DNA of 64,000 bases from Fibrisoma limi BUZ 3 (lineage in GTDB: Bacteria; Bacteroidota; Bacteroidia; Cytophagales; Spirosomataceae). Positions within the stretch are counted from its first letter, which is position 1. Each line of letters starts with the position of its first letter. Both the position numbers and the translations under genes were made by a program. The stretch lies in contig NZ_CAIT01000004.1 in assembly GCF_000296815.2 (NCBI RefSeq), forward strand, positions 558,001-622,000. The letters run 5' to 3'. This document shows positions 33,112 through 41,703 of the stretch, piece after piece. Under the pieces are notes generated by a model that made no database searches, had not been told where the DNA came from, and saw only the letters and a program-made list of their open reading frames with translations.

Positions 33112-33202
33112 CACAGCGGAGACACGACACGGAGGGGGCCGCCGAATACCGGGCACGTTCTGAACGGGCTTAGGATACGTAACCATCGCAGCCCACCGTT
33201 GT

Positions 33203-34495
33203 ATGACGAAGCTGATTCTGATAGCCGCAGCCGGTTTCAGCTGTGGCAGTTTTGCCGTAACTTCCGTAAACGCAAAGTCGCCGACCTACGCTACGGCCCT
33301 TCCGCTTACTACCATAGCGCCAACCCTTTTTGCGCTGCACAAACCCATCGAAGAGAAGCCGGTCGTCCGGTTCTGTGGGGAAAGTCTACCCGCCAACCAG
33401 CCCGATATTACGGCCCGTTGGGCTCGTACGTTGAGCCGACAGGCTGCCAGGGCGGGTAGCCTGGCCGCCCTGAAACGACGCGCATCGGTCGTGTTTCCGA
33501 TCATCGAGCCGATCATTTCGCGCTACGACATCCCTAATGATTTCAAATACCTGCCCCTGCTCGAAAGCGCTCTGACCACCCGCGCCGTGTCGCGCCAGGG
33601 AGCGGCCGGTTTCTGGCAATTGATGCCGCAGACGGCCCAGTCGATGGGACTGAGCGTGGCGCGTCGGCGCGACGAACGATTTAACTTGTTGAAGGCGACC
33701 CATGCAGCCTGCCGCTACCTGAAGCAATTGTATCAGCAACTGGGTTCGTGGATGCTGGTGGCGGCTGCCTACAACGCCGGCCCGAACTACGTTCAGCAGG
33801 TACGGCGGCAGCATCCCGATCAACATCCGCTGGCGTTGCCGCTCAAAGGCGTTACTAAAGCATATCTGTACCAGGCCGTAGCGGTTAAAGAACTGCTGAC
33901 CCGCCCCGAAGCGTACCGCGATTACCTGAGCAGTCGGCATCTGGCCGCGCTGAGCGATTCGCTGGGTGAGGCCATAACCACCGACGAACGCAGTACCATT
34001 CTGGCCTCGCTCGACATGAGTGCGTGGACTCCGACCGATTCGGTGGAGACCGAATGGGGTATTGCCATACCGGATAGTACGTCGGGGGTTGAGTTACTGA
34101 CCGAAGCGGATGAAACCGACGAAGCTGCTACAACGACTGATTCGGTAGTTGTTGCGCCGGTGGCGGACGTTGCCAAAGCGCCCTCCGTTCCGCGGCTGAC
34201 GACGCGTAGTTTAAGTGAGGGTGCTATTACGGAAGGGCAGTTGTGCGTGTTTCAGGTCGTGCAGCCCGTTACGCTCAATGGCTATACGTTTGCCGTCGGC
34301 GATATGATCTACGCTCACGTCGAACTGCTGGACGCGACCACGGGCAAAGCATTCCTGCGGACGGACAAAACCGTAACGGCCGATACGCAGGAAAGCCGTC
34401 CGCTGAAGCTAATCGCGGCCGACCAGCCCCGGCAGCCGGGCGTACCGATTCCTTCGCGGCTGGAAAACTGGCGGCTGGAGTGGGAGCAGTTGTAA
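33203..34495 (+). CDS. Lytic murein transglycosylase (SLT/MltD-like)
   Basis: 430-residue envelope enzyme that cleaves the glycan strands of peptidoglycan. The N-terminal MTKLILIAAAGFSCGSFAV is a leader. The SLT domain spans about 100-245: YLPLLESALTTRAVSRQGA has the catalytic Glu121, GFWQLMPQTAQSMGL follows, and AAAYNAGPNYVQQVR closes it. The C-terminal 130 residues are a different domain (EGQLCVFQVVQPVTLNGYTF, VGDMIYAHVELLDATTG, PSRLENWRLEWEQL) that I do not recognise. It contains repeated hydrophobic strands and may bind the wall or a partner. Confidence 0.86.
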   Translation: MTKLILIAAAGFSCGSFAVTSVNAKSPTYATALPLTTIAPTLFALHKPIEEKPVVRFCGESLPANQPDITARWARTLSRQAARAGSLAALKRRASVVFPIIEPIISRYDIPNDFKYLPLLESALTTRAVSRQGAAGFWQLMPQTAQSMGLSVARRRDERFNLLKATHAACRYLKQLYQQLGSWMLVAAAYNAGPNYVQQVRRQHPDQHPLALPLKGVTKAYLYQAVAVKELLTRPEAYRDYLSSRHLAALSDSLGEAITTDERSTILASLDMSAWTPTDSVETEWGIAIPDSTSGVELLTEADETDEAATTTDSVVVAPVADVAKAPSVPRLTTRSLSEGAITEGQLCVFQVVQPVTLNGYTFAVGDMIYAHVELLDATTGKAFLRTDKTVTADTQESRPLKLIAADQPRQPGVPIPSRLENWRLEWEQL

Positions 34496-34522
34496 AAGGA
34501 TTACAGTAAGTGCGTCAGTTGG

Positions 34523-34579
34523 CTATTTCTCAAAGGCCACGTAGTTAATCTTGACCGGCTCAGGAATCCAGCCAGTCTT
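34523..34579 (-). pseudogene. Possible C-terminal remnant of a lost gene (18 codons)
   Basis: The minus strand encodes KTGWIPEPVKINYVAFEK and then a TAG. A stop (TGA) directly precedes it. The text looks like a natural protein end, and its codons fit the genome, but the piece is far too short for firm assignment. Confidence 0.25.
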
Positions 34580-34608
34580 TCATTTGACGACTCGCCGGTC
34601 GTCGACAT

Positions 34609-35697
34609 TTAGTTTTCGTACACGATGGACAACCCCAGAAACTGATAGAAGGGGATGTTCCGGAACTGGCCATGGGGATTCAAGCCCGTGTAGGCTCTGA
34701 GATAGGCGCCCAAACGGGGTATGTTCGCGGAATTAGACGAAAACTTCCAGCCCATGTATCCGTTAAAACAAAGCCTTCGTTGCTCGTTGTTCTGGATCTC
34801 GTTCAGCAGGCTGGGGTCCGATACGGTACTACTGTTCAGGTAGAAGGGATAGCCAAACTGCACTCGATTGCGTACCTCCAGTGAGAGGATAAACCAGGCG
34901 TTTCGACTAGCCAGCCATCCCCGCACTTGCTGGTACTGATACTGCGCATACTGTTCAGCCCAGCGCCTGGAAGGAACCACTTTGGTCGTGTCTCCCTCAA
35001 CGGACCGGATACTGTACCACCCTTTTGACGGATTCAGTAAGGCCCGTACCCCGATTTTGAACGCATGATTATTTTCTGCTCGGCCATTTGGATCATTCAG
35101 GGTCAGGGCTGCTTCGGCAACCTCGTAGGAGATATTAACCCGGGTAATGGGCAGTGCGCTGCTCACGCGGTTTATGACAAGCTCATCGCCCAGATGAGTG
35201 CTCTCGTGGAAAAAGGGAATCAGCTTTAGAGCTACATTTTTTAGATGACGCCGATTGAGCTCTCTGAGCACGTTTAGTTCCACAAGGGCAAACCGGTAAT
35301 CGGTGTTAAGGATCGGGGCCGTAATCTGCTCGGTAAAGTCAAACCAGATGTTGGTCGAAACCGGTATGGAAATAGCCAGTCGCGTTTGTTGCCGTCGCCG
35401 GTTTAACCAGGTTGCGGAATAAATAGGTACCTCGACAGCCAGGTCGGTTTCGTTGTAAAACACATACAAGGCCTTCCGATTGGTGTTAATGTTGTACTCT
35501 CTCAGATTCAGACCGGCTCCTGCCTGAAGTTTAGTGAAAGGCGAATAGATGTCGGCGAGGAAATATTTTCCAAAGGAGCGTTGACTAAAAAAGCTTTTTT
35601 GGCTTACTGAGCTATCGTTTTGAGCAAACGTAGGAAGCGAGTAAAACAGGCTTACCAGGCAAAGTAGATAAGTCCGTATGAGCCATTGTCTTTGCAT
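34609..35697 (-). CDS. DUF1207-like outer-membrane protein
   Basis: 362 residues. MQRQWLIRTYLLCLVSLFYS and PTFAQ form the signal peptide, so the ATG at 35697 is chosen over a longer upstream start. The mature barrel-like sequence contains PFFHESTHLGDELVI, which matches the HxSSHLGDE signature of DUF1207 with a small change, plus TRLAISIPVSTNIWFDF and a terminal QFLGLSIVYEN. These are outer-membrane proteins of unknown function. The 144-base spacer before the GT9 gene shows nothing I can name. Confidence 0.7.
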   Translation of the reverse strand: MQRQWLIRTYLLCLVSLFYSLPTFAQNDSSVSQKSFFSQRSFGKYFLADIYSPFTKLQAGAGLNLREYNINTNRKALYVFYNETDLAVEVPIYSATWLNRRRQQTRLAISIPVSTNIWFDFTEQITAPILNTDYRFALVELNVLRELNRRHLKNVALKLIPFFHESTHLGDELVINRVSSALPITRVNISYEVAEAALTLNDPNGRAENNHAFKIGVRALLNPSKGWYSIRSVEGDTTKVVPSRRWAEQYAQYQYQQVRGWLASRNAWFILSLEVRNRVQFGYPFYLNSSTVSDPSLLNEIQNNEQRRLCFNGYMGWKFSSNSANIPRLGAYLRAYTGLNPHGQFRNIPFYQFLGLSIVYEN

Positions 35698-35841
35698 ACC
35701 GTTGAATTTATTGGTTAACTCCCGCTCTGCAAACACTGTTCAACAGCCTAAGTTTGTCGAAGGAGAGATAGTGAATTTGATTGCTTACTATGCATAACCC
35801 ACGTTAGACTATTGGCCAGTTTGGCAAAAACGGCTGAACAC

Positions 35842-36879
35842 TTAATACACAGTCTGCAACAGATCCTCCACCTCGGCCAGCATGCGCTCGGTAGTTGCGT
35901 CTTTTTCCAGCACGACGCGGTGGCGTTCGCGATCCAGGGGAGCCCATTCGGCGGGGTCGGCGGAGGTGAAGACAACGACGCTCGGCGCGTGGCAGGCTGC
36001 GGCCAGGTGCGATACACCGGTGTCGTTGCTGATGAGCACGGCGGCTCCGTCCAGAATGGCCGCCAGCGAACCAAGATCCGTCTGGCCGGCAATACTCACC
36101 GATGGGTGACGCATCAGCGCCTGAACCCGCTGGATGATGGGTTCTTCGGCGGTCGTGCCGGTCAACACAATGGTGTATCCCTGTTCGGCCAGAGCGTCGG
36201 CTACGTCGGCGAAGCGATTCTCCGGCCATCTTCGGCCCGAAATACCGCCCGCATGAATGCAGACGTAGGAGGGGGAATGTCGTATTTCGTTTTCTGTTTT
36301 CGGTTGTATGCCCGCTGTCGTCAGGATAGCCTGGGCCCTGGCACGGTCGTGTTCTTGAATTGGGAATTCCAGCTCATAGCCCTGCGCCGGAATGCCGACA
36401 TACTCCATTAGCCGCACGTGGCGTTTGACCTCATGCTCTTTTTCCGGGTAGGGCATGAATAACTCCGGATGGGGTAGAAACCGTTCGGGGTGATTTGTCG
36501 GGTGATAACCTACCACCGCTTTAGCGCCAAATAACGTCAGCATCGCGTTCACCAACGTACCGTTACCCTGCATCTGAAACACCATGTCCCACTGCCGGGC
36601 CTGCATTTCCTGCAGGAAGGCCACCGATTTTACTATGTCAAGCGGTTGCTCAGGCAATCCCGGCCAGCCGGGAAACGTAATAAATTCGTCGAAGATGTGG
36701 TTATAGCGCTCAACAAACTCCTGCGCCCAGGGTAAGGCAATGAGGGCGATGTGGGCGTCGGGGTAGGCCCTGCGAATCGCCCGGAACGCCGGTACGGCAC
36801 AAAGCAGATCGCCAAGCTTGATGGCGCGTAAAACGGCAATACGTTGGGGGGAAGCGGGTAGGGCGTTGTGGAATTGCAT
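35842..36879 (-). CDS. Glycosyltransferase family 9 (heptosyltransferase-like)
   Basis: 345 residues. GT9 enzymes transfer heptose from ADP-heptose to the LPS inner core in the cytoplasm. RIAVLRAIKLGDLLCAVPAF is the family N-terminus. The C-terminal nucleotide-binding half has CIHAGGISGRRWPENRFADV and the acceptor-site SNDTGVSHLAAACHAPSVV. The donor is presumed, not proven. It is the last gene of the glycan cluster, but a perfect hairpin at 36916-36954 separates it from the GT2 gene, so it may be expressed differently. Confidence 0.9.
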   Translation of the reverse strand: MQFHNALPASPQRIAVLRAIKLGDLLCAVPAFRAIRRAYPDAHIALIALPWAQEFVERYNHIFDEFITFPGWPGLPEQPLDIVKSVAFLQEMQARQWDMVFQMQGNGTLVNAMLTLFGAKAVVGYHPTNHPERFLPHPELFMPYPEKEHEVKRHVRLMEYVGIPAQGYELEFPIQEHDRARAQAILTTAGIQPKTENEIRHSPSYVCIHAGGISGRRWPENRFADVADALAEQGYTIVLTGTTAEEPIIQRVQALMRHPSVSIAGQTDLGSLAAILDGAAVLISNDTGVSHLAAACHAPSVVVFTSADPAEWAPLDRERHRVVLEKDATTERMLAEVEDLLQTVY

Positions 36880-36915
36880 GGCGGGGCGTCGGATTGGTCG
36901 ATACTACGCGTGGCT

Positions 36916-36954
36916 CGGAAGCACGAACGATCTGGTTAAACGTTCGTGCTTCCG
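36916..36954 (-). terminator. Hairpin between the GT2 and GT9 genes
   Basis: CGGAAGCACGAACG (36916-36929) pairs perfectly with CGTTCGTGCTTCCG (36941-36954) around an 11-base loop. It lies 17 bases after the GT2 stop codon (minus strand) and ahead of the next gene. No strong T-run follows, so partial read-through is possible. Confidence 0.55.
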
Positions 36955-36971
36955 GATGACAAAAGTGAAAC

Positions 36972-37958
36972 CTACCAATACAGTACTCGATACTTGAAAG
37001 CGCCGTATAGCCGCCAGTATACCGACAGGAACGGCGTTGGTACGGCCGTCAGGATAGCGTGTTTGATGTCGATCCACCGCCAGTGTCCCTCGGGGAGTCG
37101 TCGGATGGTCAAATCAGCCGTAGACAGGAGCCAGACCGAAAGACCGGCCGAGGCAACGAATCCGCTGAATGGCAGGGTTAACAGGCCGATCACACCACCC
37201 ACAACGGTCAGGTAGTACTGAAACACCAGCCCCCGGTACGCCGGAATCCGTTCGCGGAACAGGTCCGGGTGACGTTTGTAGAGCAGGGCATCATACCGGT
37301 TTTTCCGCTCGTCGCGCAGGGGAGCGTACCAGGGCGCTTCGCGCAGGGGATGAACAATCACCGCTTCAGGGCACTTTGTAACAGGAATGCCTAACTCCAG
37401 AAATTTGAATTGCAAATCGCTGTCTTCGCGCCAGGCAATGTCGAACGCTTCTTCAAACCCACCGACCCGCTGCAAGGCAATCCGGGAACAGAAACAGTTG
37501 GCTGTTACAAACTCCGCCGTTTCGAGCAGGGCCGTAGTACGGTCGTGGTGCGTAGCCTGATTGGGCAGCGGCATACGTACCGAGCCGGTAACGACCTGCG
37601 CGCCCCGCCGAAAACACACCAGCGCGGCCGACAACCAATCGGGCTGCGGCACACAATCGTCGTCGGTAAAGGCCACGACCCGGCCCCGGGCGGCCCGCCA
37701 GCCCCGGTTGCGGGCGGCAGCCGGACCCCGCCGTTCGGGCTGGCCCAGATAGCGAATCTCCAGCGGGCCACCCTGCCGGGCTACCCGTTTCGTGAACTGC
37801 CAGACGGCCTCAGCCGTTTCGTGCGAGTTACCGTCGTCAACTACAATAATCTCAAACTGGTCGCGGGGCAGCGTCTGCTGACTCAGGGCTTCCAGACATT
37901 TCATTAAAAGGGCCGGTCGCTGATACGTCGGAATCACGACCGAGAACTCCGGTGTCAT
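36972..37958 (-). CDS. Glycosyltransferase family 2 with C-terminal membrane segments
   Basis: 328 residues. GT-A fold: EFSVVIPTYQRPALLMKCLE, EIIVVDDGN (first Asp pair), AARNRGWRAARGRVVAFTDD with the DxD-type FTDDDC, and VTANCFCSRIALQRVGGFEE with FDIAWREDSDLQFKF as the acceptor base region. After residue 240 come two hydrophobic stretches (LVFQYYLTVVGGVIGLLTLP, GFVASAGLSVWLLSTADL) that should anchor it in the inner membrane. It extends a surface-glycan chain, sugar unknown. Second last in the cluster, 112 bases after the carbamoyltransferase. Confidence 0.9.
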   Translation of the reverse strand: MTPEFSVVIPTYQRPALLMKCLEALSQQTLPRDQFEIIVVDDGNSHETAEAVWQFTKRVARQGGPLEIRYLGQPERRGPAAARNRGWRAARGRVVAFTDDDCVPQPDWLSAALVCFRRGAQVVTGSVRMPLPNQATHHDRTTALLETAEFVTANCFCSRIALQRVGGFEEAFDIAWREDSDLQFKFLELGIPVTKCPEAVIVHPLREAPWYAPLRDERKNRYDALLYKRHPDLFRERIPAYRGLVFQYYLTVVGGVIGLLTLPFSGFVASAGLSVWLLSTADLTIRRLPEGHWRWIDIKHAILTAVPTPFLSVYWRLYGAFKYRVLYW

Positions 37959-38070
37959 GGTATTGTGTAGTTAACTGTATTAAGTTTCATGTTCCAGGTG
38001 TCAAGTTTTCGTTCGGCTGACAGAGTACCTGTTGGAACTTAGAACCTGAAACCGGGAGCTTTAACTTTCT

Positions 38071-39870
38071 TCAACTAAAAAGGGGCTGGAACTCCTTCGA
38101 GACGGCTTCGCTCTGGCGCGACCAGCTACTGCCGGTTTTCTCCAGCATGAACGAGCCGATCACCAGCGCATCCAGGGGCGATGTCCAGAACGATTCCACC
38201 GCATCGCGCGGGGTGCAGACCACCGGTTCGCCCTGCGTATTGAACGAGGTGTTGATCAGCACCGGTACGCCCGTTTTCTCCCGAAACGCCTTCAGCAGCC
38301 CGTAGTACGACGGGTTTTGCCCCGCGTTAACGGTCTGGATTCGGGCCGTTCCGTCGGTATGCGTTACGGCCGGAATCTCGTGTTTGCGATCGTCGCGGAC
38401 GTCGTTCACAAACAGCATGAACGGCGACTTGCGGGCGTTGACGAAATACGTATCGGCGTACTCCTCCATCACCACCGGCGCAACAGGTCGAAAATCCTCA
38501 CGATCTTTCAGGTCGTTCAGTTTTGCCTGCATCTCGGCCGGGAACGGGGGCGCCAGTATTGACCGAGCGCCCAGCGCTCGTGGACCAAACTCCATGCCCT
38601 GCTGGAACCAGCCGATGATATGCCCGTCGGCAAGATACTCAGCGACTTCTTCCGCTACGTTGTCCAGTTTTTTATACGGTAGCTTCGACCATTGTAAAAA
38701 CCGTTCTATTTCGTCATCGGCAAATTTGGGGCCAAGATAGGCGTGTTCCATCTCGTAGCTCCGTTCGTCCGTCCGGCGTTGCTGCGCGTCAATCCACATG
38801 GCCGCACCGAGGGCCGTACCAGCATCGCCCGCGGCTGGCTGCACCCAGATGTTTTTGAACGGTCCGCGATCGCGTAGTCGGGCGTTCATCACGCAGTTGA
38901 GTGCCACACCACCCGCCATGCACAACGTATCGACACCAGTTTTTTCGTGCAGCCACGTAATGAGTTGCAACACCGTTTCTTCCAGTACGGTCTGCACCGA
39001 ATGCGCAATGTCGAAGTGGATGGCTTCCAGCGGACCACCCTTGTCGCGGGCGGGGCCGAATGTTTCGACCAGCTTCAACGGCGCAATGGTGTACTGCCCA
39101 TCATTGCTTATTCGAATGAGACTACGGAAATAATCGACATACTTCGGTTTTCCGAACGATGCCAGCGCCATGACCTTGTATTCGTCCGATGAGTGGAGGA
39201 AGCCGAGGTAGCTCGTCATCTGTTCGTACAGGAGGCCCAGCGAATGGGGCAGGGCTACTTCACCCAGCAACTCCAGTTCGTTGCCGTTGCCCATCCAGTA
39301 GCTGGTCGAAACCTGCTCCCCGCGTCCGTCGAGCACGAGTACGGCCGCTTTTGTGTGCGGACTAGGCAGAAAGGCGCTGGCTGCGTGGGCCAGGTGGTGG
39401 TTGACAAACTGCCACTGCCCGAGGTTGTCGAGCGTAGCGCCTTTGAAGCGTTTCGACAGGTGCAGCGGTACGCCGTCGACCAGGTGTCCCGGTGCGTTCA
39501 GAATCGCCGACAGAAACATACCGGCGTAGGGATTCTCCCAAGCCAGCCCACCGTTGGGGTTGAGCGAAGTCTGGGTGCCCTCCGGCCGCAGGGGAATCTC
39601 TACGGTTAGTTTCTCCTGATGATCGCCCAGCAGCGGATACGGGTCGAACGAGTAGGCGATGTGGTCGACTTCGCTGAGGGTGATACCGGCGGTTTTCAGG
39701 CAGAAGTCAATGGCGTTGTAGGGTAACTCCCAGGTCGAAAACGGAACAGGCCGCTTGCCGTGCTTGATGTGCGTGAAGCGTTCTTCTTCGGCGGCTGCCA
39801 GCACCACACCGTCTTTAACAAGGGCTGCGGCCGGGTCGTGAAAGGCCGCATTGATACCAAGCGTGATCAT
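38071..39870 (-). CDS. Carbamoyltransferase (NodU/CmcH family)
   Basis: 599-residue enzyme transferring a carbamoyl group from carbamoyl phosphate via carbamoyl-AMP to a hydroxyl. The N-terminal Kae1-like domain begins MITLGINAAFHDPAAALVKD and holds the metal-binding His158/His159/His162 in NHHLAHAASAF with Asp181 in VLVLDGRGE. The C-terminal domain has FGPRALGARSILAPPFP, KLNDLKDREDFRPVAPVV and NTSFNTQGEPVVCTPRDAV. It overlaps the upstream GT9 by four bases (ATGA), so the two are coupled. In Pseudomonas a homologue (WapO) carbamoylates LPS core heptose, and the GT9 and GmhB neighbours point the same way. Confidence 0.93.
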   Translation of the reverse strand: MITLGINAAFHDPAAALVKDGVVLAAAEEERFTHIKHGKRPVPFSTWELPYNAIDFCLKTAGITLSEVDHIAYSFDPYPLLGDHQEKLTVEIPLRPEGTQTSLNPNGGLAWENPYAGMFLSAILNAPGHLVDGVPLHLSKRFKGATLDNLGQWQFVNHHLAHAASAFLPSPHTKAAVLVLDGRGEQVSTSYWMGNGNELELLGEVALPHSLGLLYEQMTSYLGFLHSSDEYKVMALASFGKPKYVDYFRSLIRISNDGQYTIAPLKLVETFGPARDKGGPLEAIHFDIAHSVQTVLEETVLQLITWLHEKTGVDTLCMAGGVALNCVMNARLRDRGPFKNIWVQPAAGDAGTALGAAMWIDAQQRRTDERSYEMEHAYLGPKFADDEIERFLQWSKLPYKKLDNVAEEVAEYLADGHIIGWFQQGMEFGPRALGARSILAPPFPAEMQAKLNDLKDREDFRPVAPVVMEEYADTYFVNARKSPFMLFVNDVRDDRKHEIPAVTHTDGTARIQTVNAGQNPSYYGLLKAFREKTGVPVLINTSFNTQGEPVVCTPRDAVESFWTSPLDALVIGSFMLEKTGSSWSRQSEAVSKEFQPLFS

Positions 39871-41009
39871 GCGTTGAGTAGTCGGTTTGCGTAGGAAACT
39901 AATTTAGATAATACGTTGACAGGCTGCGGAGCCAGTTCCCGCACGGCCCGAACAATGGCCTCGGGCGAAGCGACGGGCTCGGCTGGCTCGGGAAATTGCT
40001 GCAACAGCACATTTTTAGAGCGCAGGGCTTCGGGTACGTCGAAATACAGCACCCGGCCCGGTACCTGCCAGGGCGTATGCTGCGGATTGGTTTTGGCATA
40101 CAGCACCACCACCGGCGTACCGATGGCAGCCGCCAGATGAACAGGCCCCGTGTTGTTGGCAATCAATACCGGCGCTTCGGCAATCAGAGCCGCGAGTGTC
40201 GCCAGGTCCATCATACCGGCCAGATTGAATGCATCGGGGCCGATCTGCTGACAGATACCGTCAACGTAAGCCCATTCCGATGCGCTGCCAGTCAGGATGA
40301 TCTGATAATCGTGGATATCGGCCAGGCGATTCGCGGCTTTGACGTAGCAGTCGGCAGGATAGCGCCGTTTTTCTTCGCTAACGCCCGGATGCAGGATAAG
40401 CCACGGCCGGTTTGGACTCACACCTGTTTCTTTCAGCAGGTCAATGGCCTTTTCATGAGCTTCCGCCGGAATTTGCAGCGACAGGTGGGTATCATTGGTG
40501 TAGCAGCCAATGGCAGCCACCAGATCAAGTTGCCGGTTTACTTCATGTCGGGTTGCGACCAGTACCTCTGGGTCCGGAATCCAGTCGGTGATCAGGCGAT
40601 ACGGGTTTTCGCGGCAGTAGCCGAGCACACGCGGAATACCGGCTAGGTAGCACAGCATAGCGGCCGGCAGCGGATTCTGGCTCTGCACCGTGAACAGAAT
40701 AGCCGCATCGAACCGCTGTTGCCGGAGTTCTTCGGCCATCGTTACTACGTTGGCTGGGTCGTGGTCAGTTTGTTCCGAGCGCACCCAGGGTACATCAACC
40801 GTAATTACATCATCAATTTCAGGAATCATCCCGGCTACGGCCGCTCCTACGGGCGAGGTGAGCAGGGTCAGGTGGCAGTTAGGATAGGTTTCCTTCAACG
40901 CCCGAAAAGCGGGCGTTGTCATCAGTACGTCGCCAAAGTTGTCCGGCCGTACGCAAAGGATACGTAACGGCTTGCCGCTAAGTAAGTTGCCCCAGTAAGT
41001 TTCGTTCAT
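39867..41009 (-). CDS. Glycosyltransferase family 9 (heptosyltransferase-like), second copy
   Basis: 380 residues. RILCVRPDNFGDVLMTTPAF is the acceptor-binding N-terminus and HLTLLTSPVGAAVAGMIPEI follows. The C-terminal half has WLILHPGVSEEKRRYP (donor phosphate region) and IANNTGPVHLAAAIGTPVVV. It is distinct from the other GT9 in the cluster, suggesting two successive heptose additions or one heptose and one other sugar. The stop overlaps the start of the carbamoyltransferase by four bases, the tightest coupling in the cluster, and it follows GmhB by 70 bases. Confidence 0.91.
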   Translation of the reverse strand: MNETYWGNLLSGKPLRILCVRPDNFGDVLMTTPAFRALKETYPNCHLTLLTSPVGAAVAGMIPEIDDVITVDVPWVRSEQTDHDPANVVTMAEELRQQRFDAAILFTVQSQNPLPAAMLCYLAGIPRVLGYCRENPYRLITDWIPDPEVLVATRHEVNRQLDLVAAIGCYTNDTHLSLQIPAEAHEKAIDLLKETGVSPNRPWLILHPGVSEEKRRYPADCYVKAANRLADIHDYQIILTGSASEWAYVDGICQQIGPDAFNLAGMMDLATLAALIAEAPVLIANNTGPVHLAAAIGTPVVVLYAKTNPQHTPWQVPGRVLYFDVPEALRSKNVLLQQFPEPAEPVASPEAIVRAVRELAPQPVNVLSKLVSYANRLLNA

Positions 41010-41079
41010 AACGTTGCGTCAGTTTCGAGTATACCAGCGTTGAGTTGATCGCCTGGTTGGTTAACTCCGAAAACGGTAG

Positions 41080-41691
41080 CTAAGATTTGTATAGGTAGCC
41101 TACGGCCGGCTTATCAATTACACGGCTATTGGGTGGTCCGGCCGAAAGAATCAGATCGGAGGCTTCGGCCAGATCGCGAACCGTAGCCAGTGGTTCTCGA
41201 TGAGGCCCTGGCTTCCATTCGGTTTCGTTACCCCGGTCGACCAGGATAGACCGGCATCCGGCGCGGTTACCGGCTTCGACATCGTTCAGAATATCGCCGA
41301 TCATCCATGACTCGCCCAGATCAATGTCATGTTCCCGGGCGGCCTGTAACAACATGCCCGGTTCGGGTTTGCGTAGTCCGCAACGAATGGCATACGGCGT
41401 TACGGTGCCGTCCGGATGATTGGGGCAATAATACCAGGCGGCCAGCCGAACGTTGAAGGGAGCCAGAAGCTCGTTCAACTTCGCAAATACGGCAGGCAGG
41501 GCGTCTTCCGTAAAATAGCCCCGGGCAACCCCGGCCTGGTTCGACACGACTACAAATTGATACCCTGCCTGCTGTAGTTTTTGCAGGGCAGGTCCGGCTT
41601 CCGGATAAAGCGAAATTAAGGCCGGATCAACGTTGTAGGGAATATCGGGAATAATGGTGCCATCCTTGTCGAGAAAAACGGTCCGCTGCAT
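41080..41691 (-). CDS. gmhB: D-glycero-D-manno-heptose 1,7-bisphosphate phosphatase-like (HAD-IIIA)
   Basis: 203 residues. The HAD motifs are FLDKDGT (Asp8, Asp10), VVSNQAGVARGYF and SWMIGDILNDVEAGNRAG. In the ADP-heptose pathway GmhB removes the 7-phosphate. The zinc loop is incomplete: YYCPNHPDG and IRCGLRKPEPG keep Cys89 and Cys104, but the positions of the first His and the last Cys of the canonical C-P-H-H/C-x-C pattern are Asn91 and Leu106. It may therefore fold without zinc or act on another sugar bisphosphate. Twelve bases after the GT4 gene. Confidence 0.85.
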   Translation of the reverse strand: MQRTVFLDKDGTIIPDIPYNVDPALISLYPEAGPALQKLQQAGYQFVVVSNQAGVARGYFTEDALPAVFAKLNELLAPFNVRLAAWYYCPNHPDGTVTPYAIRCGLRKPEPGMLLQAAREHDIDLGESWMIGDILNDVEAGNRAGCRSILVDRGNETEWKPGPHREPLATVRDLAEASDLILSAGPPNSRVIDKPAVGYLYKS

Positions 41692-41703
41692 AATCGCCCG
41701 AGT

